Source: Arabidopsis thaliana (lineage: Eukaryota; Streptophyta; Magnoliopsida; Brassicales; Brassicaceae). From it: 64,000 nt of DNA. The number at the start of each line of letters is the position of its first letter. Position 1 is the first letter of the stretch. Where the stretch lies: the NCBI RefSeq assembly GCF_000001735.4, contig NC_003074.8, positions 8,618,101 to 8,682,100 on the forward strand, written 5' to 3'. The notes below the pieces were generated by a model that saw only the letters and a list, made by a program, of their open reading frames with translations, was not told where the DNA came from and did not search any database. Shown piece by piece: positions 1 to 9,800 of the stretch. The translations under genes and the position numbers were made by a program.

Positions 1-1100
1 GAGCTTGCTTAAGAGACTTGCGCGGAAAACCTTCACCAGCTTTTTATATGTCTTTACATAAACTAGGGTTCACAATCGATATCTCCTTTCTCTACTCTCG
101 GTTTCGAATACCAAACCTCCATCTAATTTTGTGGCCCAATAGAGACTGTTCCGAGGCCTACTCAAAATGTCCACTATTGTTATTTTTCCGTTTCTCGGAT
201 AGCCAATCTTTATTTTTAATTGGAGTTTTAAACAACTAATGTAAAAGAAGAAATGTGAAATGATAAAGAAAGAAAGTGTCACATTCATCCGATTCGTCTT
301 CATCGGATTCATCGGAATGCTATAACAAATTAAACAAACATAGAATTACATTGTTTTGTACCGTCGTTTAAACCTTTTTATTTCAAACATTTTGTCAAAG
401 TTTACAATAAAGAAACGAAATTACAGTATTACACGATGCTTTCTCTCGACAAGTTTCACTCGTTGAATTGATAGATGATTATTCATTTTTCTTTCTTTCA
501 TTCTCAATGTATATTATAACTACATCATAAACTACAATCAAATATTCTTGGTCTTCGCACTATTTACGAAATTTGTCATGGTGATAAAACTAAAAGGCTG
601 ACTTTGGACCTTAATTACTCTTCATCGATTCCATTTAATGATCAACATCCTAATTCAAGGTTTTACCGGTATATACTTTCATGGTATTATAGGTGATTAT
701 AAGTTTCATAGATATCTAAAAAAAAACATTTTCGTTATATTTAAATTTTCTTTTGATTTTTGGACCGTGATTTCGTCAATATTAGATGGTTTTTTTTTGT
801 ATAAAAAATAGAAAAAATTCACTAGCGTAATTGAATGACGACTTCCGTATTCTCCACAACAGGAATAAGAAAATTTAGCAAAAAATCAAATAAAATCTTT
901 CTCAATATTGTTTTCTATTAAATGTCACAAAACAAATTTGTTAAGAGATAAATAAAAGTAATTATAACATAAAATTTTTGTTAAGAAATTTTAACATAAA
1001 AAAAGTAAATAAATAAAAATGTAAATGAAAAAAGGAAGCAATTAAAGAAGGTGGCTAGCATGTAAATTGTTAAGAGAATAATGTGCATTAGCAATTTCTG
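1..1100. other. AT-rich intergenic region, no gene seen
   Basis: I find no open frame with codon structure, splice pattern or family similarity in this stretch. The short frames near 18-312 overlap on opposite strands and look accidental. The left part may be the flank or untranslated region of a gene outside the window. The right part, rich in A/T runs, is presumably the promoter of the magnesium-transporter gene that follows. Confidence 0.5.
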
Positions 1101-1270
1101 AGCTGTTGCATTACCTATATCCGCTGGATTCTCTCTCTCTCTCTCTCAGATTCTTCAAATCTTCCAGTAGAACAAAAAAAACAAAAACGAAAACCCTAAT
1201 TTTTAGAAATTGTTTCAGTTTCAACAGAAGAACAAAAACAACTAGAATTTTTTTAGTTTTTTGTGCGTCC

Positions 1271-1303
1271 ATGGCCTCTTTAGACTCAGATTCTTCTTCT
1301 TAA
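1271..1303 (+). promoter_or_regulatory. upstream ORF in the leader of the NIPA gene
   Basis: ATG followed by nine codons and a stop (peptide MASLDSDSSS), lying in the probable first leader exon just before the likely leader-intron donor at 1368. A second upstream ATG begins exactly at the inferred acceptor (2036) and encodes five residues (stop 2051-2053). Both would be met by ribosomes before the main ATG at 2153 if transcription starts near the CT-rich tract around 1130. The effect on translation is inference. Confidence 0.35.
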
Positions 1304-1367
1304 TTAGTTTTTTTGGTTTGTTTGCTTTGTTCTTTTTGGGGGAGAAGAGAACGTGGCAGAGTTAAAG

Positions 1368-2035
1368 GTACCATTCGAATATTCTAAAACACGTTCTTGC
1401 TCGTGATATTTTTTTGCCTACTTTAATTTATCTTTTTCTTATTGGCAATCACAATCTCAAATCGTTTTTGAGTGCTGTGTAATTTTGATGATCGTGAATA
1501 AATTGGATTTAGTTCTTTGGCGTGTTCTTAACTTAATTACTGGAGATATTTTATTGATTTGAGAATTAATAGTTAATGTGTTATTTAGGTAACGTATATG
1601 AGAGGGTTTTGAGGTTTCATACGTTAAATTTTCTGCAAAAAATCAGAGAAACAATTCTAATCAAAATTTCAAAACTTGAAGGACCGTAGATTCTCTCTCA
1701 AGGATCGGTTTGATTCTATTTTTGAAGTAATTTTTTTTTTGTCTCTTTCTTCTTCTTCTTGTTTTTTCTTTTGGGCTTTAAAGATTTGTCGATTTTTTTT
1801 CTCCTTTTGAATTCGATATGATTATATTTTCTCTGAATCTATTTGTTGGGAATTTTAATGTATTTGTTCTCTGAATCTATTCTTGTGTTTTGGTTGATGA
1901 GCTAATTATTAAAGTAATCAGTAGTAATGATCATTTGGATTTTGTATGTGGCTTTGCTTATCTTTTCTCTATAGTTTATCAGAAAAATCAGATTTAATTG
2001 CCTTTTGATGTTCTTGTTCTGTTTTGTGTCTCCAG
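1368..2035 (+). other. probable 5'-UTR intron of the NIPA gene
   Basis: A GT donor at 1368 (after AAAG) and a TCCAG acceptor ending at 2035 bracket about 670 bp of T-rich, stop-rich sequence. It resembles the long leader introns common in plant housekeeping genes. It is inferred from signals only, with no transcript evidence available here. Confidence 0.5.
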
Positions 2036-2152
2036 ATGCAAGAATCTCTTTGAAGTAATTTGGAATCTTTCTCCCCAAATTTTATTCTGGGATAGTTTCA
2101 TATTTCTGGCTGATTCATCTTACTTATATATAAACAATTATATATAGCTAAG

Positions 2153-3655
2153 ATGGATCAAATGTCACCTGATAACATAAATGGAGTCATTTTAGCAGTG
2201 TCTTCAAGTATCTTTATTGGTTCTAGCTTCATCATCAAGAAAAAAGGTCTCAAGAAAGCCGGTGCAAGCGGTGTCCGAGCAGGTGAAGGAGGGTATGGAT
2301 ACTTGAAGGAGCCATGGTGGTGGGCTGGAATGATAACAAGTAAGTCTTATCAAATTCTGCAAAAATGTTTTAGTGATCATTGACTAAACATGTGTTTTGT
2401 TCTCTTAATTTAGTGATTGTTGGGGAAGTAGCTAATTTTGCAGCCTATGCATTTGCACCGGCTATTTTGGTAACACCTTTGGGAGCTTTAAGTATTATAT
2501 TCAGGTATTCTTATTGTTGAAAATGGCATCAGTATCATATATTTAGATTATAGACTATGGTTTTCTTGAAAACAAAGATCCATGTTTTATGCAGCGCAGT
2601 GCTCGCGCATTTTATTTTGAAAGAGAAATTGCATATGTTTGGGATACTTGGTTGCATTCTCTGTGTTGTTGGGTCTACAACTATAGTCTTACACGCACCA
2701 CATGAACAGAAAATAGAATCAGTCAAGCAAATATGGCAGCTTGCTATTGAACCAGGTATATTTTCATAAGTACCGCAAAGTTTTGGTGTGCAAAATCGAT
2801 TCTAGTGAAGATTGATATATATATGAAAGTTCTGTTTCATCAGGTTTCCTTGTGTATTCTGCTGTGATTGTGATTGTGGTGGCTATACTGATCTTCTACT
2901 ATGAACCGCGCTACGGGAAGACTCATATGATCGTATATGTCGGAATCTGCTCCTTAATGGGTTCTCTTACTGTACGTTTTTCTTGAGCTCTCTCTCTATT
3001 TGTTAACTATGTTTCATGGGAAATTTCTTCATGCTTTCTTGTGTGTTTTTAGGTTATGAGTGTCAAAGCTGTGGCGATTGCGATTAAACTGACATTTTCA
3101 GGGACGAATCAGTTTAAATACTTCAACACTTGGATTTTCATTTTAGTAGTTGCAACTTGTTGCATTTTGCAGATCAACTACTTGAACAAGGTAAAGAAAA
3201 AACACTAGTAAAACCTAACCTTCATATACATTTTACTGAGTTTCTCTCTTTGTATTTGGCAAAAAAGGCATTGGATACATTCAACACAGCGGTTATTTCT
3301 CCGGTTTACTACGTTATGTTCACAACATTCACAATCATAGCTAGTATGATCATGTTCAAGGTCAAAATCAAATCTCTATTTCCTTTTTCTTCTTTCTCAA
3401 GTAAATAAACAGTTTCTTAATATTTCCTCTGTTGTGTGATTACAGGATTGGGCTTCTCAGAGTGGATTAAAGATTGCAACAGAGTTGTGTGGTTTTGTGA
3501 CGATTTTATCAGGAACTTTTCTGCTTCACAAGACCAAAGATATGGGAAACAGTGCAAGTGGTCGTGGTTCTATCTCAATGCCTACTAGAGACACTCCTGT
3601 CTTCACTAATTCAGGATCCGGTCGGAGCTCCAGCTCTGATAAAGTAGCTTCCTGA
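2153..3655 (+). CDS. NIPA-type magnesium transporter (DUF803 family), At3g23870-like
   Basis: Multi-pass membrane protein of the NIPA/DUF803 family, whose animal members carry Mg2+ across plasma or endosomal membranes; transport by this plant member is inferred from family. Seven exons join in frame: 2153-2339, 2414-2504, 2595-2755, 2844-2971, 3053-3190, 3268-3360 and 3446-3655, giving 335 residues. The N-terminus has the family's first helix, with [21 protein letters not shown] followed by a basic loop and a glycine-rich segment ([17 protein letters not shown]). Later exons encode hydrophobic segments such as [20 protein letters not shown]. The C-terminus is a short Ser/Gly-rich tail. The ATG at 2153 is chosen because it opens the conserved first helix. 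The leader probably contains an intron (donor 1368, acceptor 2035) and carries short upstream reading frames. Family assignment is confident; the ion carried is less so. Confidence 0.9.
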
Positions 3656-3960
3656 TGATCTAACGGCTCAGATTCCTTCCTGTTAGGAACCTTTTTTTGG
3701 TTTGTTTCCCACATGAGGATGTAATTTTTACGACTAAATTGACTTAAGAAAACAAGAGTTTAATTTTTTCTAAGTAGATGTATAATAATGATGTGCATAT
3801 AAGTAACCGAACCAAATCCAGATTATTAATTCTTGAATTTAAATATCCATATAAGTACTGTTTCTTTTCTATCAATTGATACCAATCTTAGTTAAATCGA
3901 ATCGAGCTAATTTTTTAAATAAAATCTTGGATAGAAACATTAGGAACAATTTTTTATATC

Positions 3961-5055
3961 TCAAAGATCATTTGGAGAAACCATTGTCTTGAGATAAACT
4001 TTGGCGTCACGACAACCACTTATGCTGTTTGAAACTGGGTAATGAAACCTTCCATTGGAACAGTTATAGAGAGCTAAACCGGATCTAAACTCCAATAAAA
4101 CCACTAAACCGTCTGAGATCCAAAGCGGTCGAACAAAGTCGGTCAAACCAGGAATGCTCAAGAGTTTAGACCAAGAATATACTTCTCCAAACTCCTTCAT
4201 CACCCAAACATCTGCATTAGCTCCTTTGCAATAACACACCATCGAAAGACATCCTCTTAAATCTCCAAGCGTCATTGTAAAACATCCTCTGCCACAACAA
4301 ACTGGCCCTGGAAGCTCCTTGAACTCATCGCGTGACATATCATACGATATGATCGTCCATGACGATGATGAGGAAGTGGCTGCCCAGTTTAGTGTCCCGT
4401 TGATGTAGATTCCGGATCTTGATTTGTCAGCAACAACAACTCCAGATGGGAAACTTGTGTTGCTTCTCCATAGCTTTTGTCTCGTTGAGTAGATCTTTGT
4501 CTCTATCTTCACTTGGTGTCTTTGTTGCAACAACGCAACCACTTTATAGTCATCTTCAGATTCATCATAACCAAACCCATACGTTACAACACACTCATCA
4601 TCGCTCGTTTCAAGATCCGAACTAGACAATCTTTGTTGAAGCTTGATGGTTGGATTCCACAGGTAGAGACTTTTGTCGTAATCTACGTGGAAACAAACCA
4701 ATCCATGGCACGTCCCCACGACTTGATAGTAATCTCTTCCTAAAAGCTCACCATCATGTTCTGAGACGTAGACCGTTGACGCGTTGTAGAGAGAATGGAT
4801 GCAGCATGACTTGAGATGGTACCGAGACGTTGTTATGACTCCGTAAGGACTCTTCGTGGAAGTAGTTGCCTTCGATGTCTCCAAGATCAAAGCGTGTTTC
4901 AGAGCAAACAGAGTCTCTGAGATCAAAGATCTCCAGGAGCTGCAAACGCATTTGAATCGCGTCAATGACTTTACGGGTAGTCTTAAGAGAATCTCTTCCA
5001 TCATTTCAAGAGGAAGATTATGAGGTGAGAACATCTCTCTGGTAGTTTCATCCAT
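3961..5055 (-). CDS. F-box protein with F-box-associated (kelch-like) domain, At3g23880-like
   Basis: Single-exon gene of 364 residues, read from the ATG at 5055; the seven codons upstream lack an ATG. The F-box lies near residues 13-52 (NLPLEMMEEILLRLPVKSLTRFKCVCSSW) and would bind SKP1/ASK in an SCF ubiquitin ligase. The rest matches the F-box-associated type 1 module, with YLWNPT and FGYDESEDDYKVVALL typical of the repeated beta-strand unit. Substrates are unknown for nearly all members. No frame breaks are visible, so it looks intact. It is separate from the F-box cluster at 34-44 kb, but its 5' flank (about 5050-5530) shares repeats with the flanks of the CENP-O-like gene and its truncated copy. 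Confidence 0.9.
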   Translation of the reverse strand: MDETTREMFSPHNLPLEMMEEILLRLPVKSLTRFKCVCSSWRSLISETLFALKHALILETSKATTSTKSPYGVITTSRYHLKSCCIHSLYNASTVYVSEHDGELLGRDYYQVVGTCHGLVCFHVDYDKSLYLWNPTIKLQQRLSSSDLETSDDECVVTYGFGYDESEDDYKVVALLQQRHQVKIETKIYSTRQKLWRSNTSFPSGVVVADKSRSGIYINGTLNWAATSSSSSWTIISYDMSRDEFKELPGPVCCGRGCFTMTLGDLRGCLSMVCYCKGANADVWVMKEFGEVYSWSKLLSIPGLTDFVRPLWISDGLVVLLEFRSGLALYNCSNGRFHYPVSNSISGCRDAKVYLKTMVSPNDL

Positions 5056-5076
5056 GAGCCAGAGCAGAGGAACCAA

Positions 5077-6540
5077 TAGTGTTGAAGGATAATAAATAAG
5101 AAATATTAAAAATCATTTCTTTAGGTATATTATCCGCATTGGGGTATACCGGTATAGCATGCACAAGTGGTTGTGGAAAAAGAGGAGATGCATGTGTCAG
5201 GATAATGTAAATTATTAAATATAATGTGGATATTATGTACTTTATGATATAAATACAGTATACAGTATATATTTAGATATGGGGGATAATAAATAATGCC
5301 GTAAAGATGTTGACATTTAAATGAAACTTGAGGATATGCTAAAGGGTATGACCAGAAGACGTTAAAGTTTGCTACTTATTTACGTTTCGTATTAAAAATT
5401 TTGGTTCTTGTCATAAGCAATAAGCACCAAAGCTCCATCATTAACTACGATGGACCGTGGCAGAAAATTTCCAAAGTATTATACCAAAACAACAACTTTG
5501 TAGGGATATATTGAAACTGAAGACAAATCATAATGGCTTTGAATGGAGGCAGCGGACAAAACGGTCCAATTTGGTTGCGGTTTAATCCATTTCATTTTTG
5601 GGATGGACAATAAACAGCTGCAGACTAAATTTATTTGTATGTATAAATGGTATGTAGATGGTCCACTGCGATTTTTTTTTTTTTTTTTTTGTCCGGACTA
5701 CTGCGGATTATAATTGATGAATGATAAATAAAAAACGGTCTGATTCGTTGACGGTTTTGTCCATCCCAACCGTTGTAACCATTCAAACCCAATATCTTAA
5801 AAAAACGCTATAGTTATGGAGTTAAGAAAGTTTTTGTTAGACATGTTTTGGGATGTTTAAATGGATTGGGTTCCTATATCTACAAAGTGAGCAAGCTCAA
5901 CACGAGATCCACTAAGCATAGAACCCGCAAATCATATAATCAAATCAACGTACAAAAAACCTCTTATATTAACAATGGGGTAAGAATGGGTCAACATTTG
6001 CTAATTCTTTAACAAACTACATAAATGCAAAATAAAGAGGATGTTACAATGTCTAGTCTACTTAGTAGAGTTTTTCTAGTTCACTCTCGGATTGATCAGG
6101 CCTCCTGGGTACTTTAGTATCAAATTATTACATACCATATAAAATGTTATTTTTGCATGAATTAATACGAACATTTTACCAAATAATCAAATATATAACA
6201 ACTTTGATCAAAGATACTATTAAATTGATCAACTTAGACAAAATTTTGATATTCACCATTAGTTAACATATTTATATGTAAGTTTGTAAAAGAAATATAG
6301 AAATAATCAAACAACCTAAAAGAAATACGTAAATTAGAAAATAACGTTACAAAAATGACCTATGTACTAGCAATTTTTTATTATTTAATATTTACAAAAA
6401 AGACACTTGCTTTAGGTTAATCACAGCCGTCAAATCTTCCCAATACGATCCTCAAAATTCTGTTCGTATAGTTAATCACAGCCGTTAGATTCCTTATAAG
6501 AATGTAGGCTATCTTCTCTCCCGCTCCTACCCCAAATTCA
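5077..6540. other. intergenic region with duplicated flank and fold-back element
   Basis: No gene is supported. About 5290-5530 is related to 13425-13600 and 18320-18440, the 3' flanks of the CENP-O-like gene and of its truncated copy. About 5575-5795 forms a fold-back element. The remainder is AT-rich promoter sequence for topoisomerase II. Two direct copies of a TTAATCACAGCCGT motif lie near 6417 and 6472 in that promoter. Confidence 0.5.
5575..5795. repeat. MITE-like fold-back element
   Basis: The 13-bp sequence TTGGGATGGACAA at 5598-5610 recurs exactly inverted at 5757-5769. Outer arms (GGTTTAATCC-like on the left, GGATTAAACC-like on the right) are less perfectly paired. A poly(T) insertion with a short imperfect direct repeat sits inside it (5665-5709). 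This fits a small non-autonomous inverted-repeat element, but no clean target-site duplication was identified. Confidence 0.4.
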
Positions 6541-6662
6541 AAATTCGAATTTTGATTCGGTCAAACACCAACCGTTGTAATTCTCTCTCTCTCTCTCTTT
6601 TCAATAAATCTCACTTAAATCCCTATTTTCAAAAAGCTAAACGATACACTCCTTTGTACGCT

Positions 6663-6711
6663 CTTCTTCTTCTTCTTCTTCTTCTTCTTCTTCTTCTTCT
6701 TCTTCTTCTTC
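6663..6711 (+). repeat. (CTT)n microsatellite in the TOPII leader
   Basis: About 16 uninterrupted CTT/TTC units lie 120 bp upstream of the topoisomerase II start codon, inside the likely 5'-UTR. TC-rich leaders are common in plants. Length polymorphism between accessions is likely. Confidence 0.9.
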
Positions 6712-6830
6712 TCCTCTCTGTACTTTCGCGAAAACCCTAATTTTCTAGATCTGTTTCTCTATAATCGCCTCTCTCACTTTGTAGATCCTTCAGATCTACT
6801 CTCCAGTTTCTCTCTCAGAAACACCCAACC

Positions 6831-9800
6831 ATGGCTACCAAACTTCCCCTTCAAAACAGCAATGCCGCCAATGTTGCGAAAGCTCCGGCTAAATCTCGAG
6901 CTGCCGCCGGCGGGAAGACGATCGAGGAAATGTATCAGAAGAAATCGCAGCTTGAACACATTCTTCTCCGTCCTGATACATACATCGGATCTATCGAGAA
7001 ACACACCCAAACACTTTGGGTTTATGAGAAAGATGAGATGGTTCAACGTCCTGTTACCTATGTACCTGGATTGTATAAGATCTTTGATGAGATTCTCGTA
7101 AACGCCGCTGATAACAAACAGAGAGATGCGAAGATGGATTCCGTTCAAGTTGTGATTGATGTTGAGCAGAATCTGATTAGTGTTTGTAACAGTGGAGCTG
7201 GAGTTCCTGTAGAGATTCATCAGGAAGAAGGAATTTATGTACCGGAGATGATATTTGGTCATTTGTTGACGAGTAGTAACTACGATGATAATGTGAAGAA
7301 GACCACTGGTGGAAGAAACGGATATGGTGCTAAGCTTACTAATATCTTCTCTACTGAATTCATCATCGAGACTGCAGATGGGAAGAGACTCAAGAAGTAT
7401 AAGCAGGTATTGAATCGTTTATTGCTTCTGTGATGTTGTTGTTGCATTTGTGGCCTTCGTTGAGTTTTATGATCTGATTTCGATTGATACAGTTGTTTTA
7501 TGATTCTGTGTTGTTGTTGATGTTTCAATTGTTGCGTAATTGATTCGTTTAGGAACTGAACTTTTACTGGTGATGATTTAGGTCTTTGAGAACAACATGG
7601 GGAAGAAATCTGAACCGGTTATAACCAAGTGTAATAAGAGTGAGAACTGGACGAAGGTTACATTCAAACCAGATTTGAAGAAGTTTAACATGACTGAATT
7701 AGAAGACGATGTGGTTGCTCTAATGAGTAAGCGAGTGTTTGATATTGCTGGATGTTTGGGGAAGTCTGTCAAAGTTGAGCTGAATGGGAAACAAATACCA
7801 GTGAAGTCATTCACTGATTATGTTGACCTATACCTAAGTGCAGCTAATAAATCGAGGACGGAGGATCCTCTCCCAAGGTTTGTTCTATGATTTGTTTTTG
7901 CTCAGTGATTATAATTGTGTTTCTTGAAATGGATGTTGATCTTTTTGAGTTTTGTGTGATTAGGTTGACTGAGAAAGTTAATGATAGATGGGAGGTTTGT
8001 GTGAGCTTAAGTGAAGGACAATTTCAGCAGGTATGTATTTGGTTGGCTGTTATTATTTTTTGTTGTTATGAAGAATGAGTTAAGTCTTAACAACCTTTTC
8101 TGCTGCTACCAGGTCAGCTTTGTCAACTCCATAGCAACAATCAAGGGTGGTACACATGTTGACTATGTGACGAGTCAGATTACAAACCATATTGTGGCTG
8201 CTGTGAACAAAAAGAATAAAAACGCAAATGTTAAGGCCCATAATGTGAAAAACCATCTGTGGGTCTTTGTCAATGCATTGATTGACAATCCTGCTTTTGA
8301 TTCTCAAACAAAAGAAACACTGACTCTTCGACAGAGCAGTTTTGGGTCGAAATGTGAACTTTCAGAAGATTTTCTGAAGAAAGGTATGGTGTGCTCGATC
8401 TGTCTTTTTGGATAAGTGATGTAACTGGTTTCTAGAAGTGTGATTAACCCCTTTTTCTTATGTAATGTTTGTTTTAGTTGGAAAATCTGGCGTAGTGGAG
8501 AATTTGCTTTCATGGGCAGATTTCAAGCAGAACAAAGATCTAAAGAAAAGTGATGGAGCCAAAACAGGGAGGGTTCTAGTTGAGAAGTTAGACGATGCCG
8601 CCGAAGCTGGAGGGAAGAACTCTCGACTCTGTACGTTAATTTTGACTGAAGGAGACTCAGCAAAATCTCTCGCTGTAAGTGGTTTTGATCTATAGTTTCT
8701 GCTACCTCCCTATTTTGATAACAAAACTCCTAATACTCATTATGGTCAGTTGGCGGGGAGGTCTGTCTTGGGTAATAACTACTGCGGTGTGTTTCCGCTT
8801 CGAGGAAAGCTATTGAATGTCAGGGAAGCCAGCACCACTCAGATTACAAACAATAAGGAAATTGAGAACCTCAAGAAGATCCTTGGACTAAAGCAAAATA
8901 TGAAGTACGAGAATGTTAACTCATTAAGATATGGCCAGATGATGATCATGACTGATCAAGTATGTTAAAAGTCTACTCCCTAACTTTACACTCAGTGCAT
9001 TATTCTATATGGATATGTTCTTGACGAAATCTCCCTCTCTACCTTGTGCAGGATCATGATGGTTCTCATATAAAGGGTCTCTTAATCAATTTTATCCACT
9101 CTTTTTGGCCGTCGTTACTCCAGGTTCCATCATTCCTGGTTGAGTTTATAACACCCATTGTGAAGGTAAGTACAAAAACATTATTCTTTTATAATATCTT
9201 ATAGTGCTTGACATAGTAGATATAAGAATGCTAACAACTGCCCTGAATATATTTTACACAGGCTACGCGTAAGGGTACAAAAAAAGTTCTGTCATTCTAC
9301 TCAATGCCTGAATACGAAGAATGGAAAGAAAGTCTGAAGGGTAATGCAACCGGGTGGGATATCAAATACTACAAGGTTTGCTCTCTGCTATAACTATTTA
9401 GGAAGAACTTATTGAAAGTGCTCATGTTCTCTGCAAGTTTGCATTACTAATTGTCCTTATAATCTCCAGGGGTTGGGTACAAGTACGGCTGAGGAGGGCA
9501 AAGAGTACTTTAGTAATCTTGGTCTTCACAAAAAGGATTTTGTTTGGGAGGATGAACAAGATGGAGAAGCCATTGAACTTGCTTTCAGTAAAAAGAAGAT
9601 CGAAGCCCGGAAAAATTGGCTTTCGAGCTATGTGGTATGGAGGATTGAGTTATCTTTAAAAACGTGTGTTTATTGCTTACTACATCTGCCTGTTCTGATT
9701 TCCTATTTTCCATTCAGCCTGGCAATCATCTTGATCAGAGACAACCGAAAGTTACGTACAGTGACTTCGTGAACAAAGAACTGATCTTGTTCTCCATGGC

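Noticed and set aside
6510-6530. E2F site (TCTCCCGC) in the TOPII promoter
   Set aside because: One mismatch from the TTTCCCGC consensus within a CT-rich tract; cell-cycle control of TOPII is plausible but this site alone is weak.
6552-6740. Poly-leucine frame in the TOPII leader
   Set aside because: It is only the translation of the CTT microsatellite.
6774-7262. 162-codon open frame on the minus strand opposite TOPII exon 1
   Set aside because: It lies wholly antisense to the conserved ATPase exon, has no recognisable protein pattern, and is a by-product of codon bias on the other strand.
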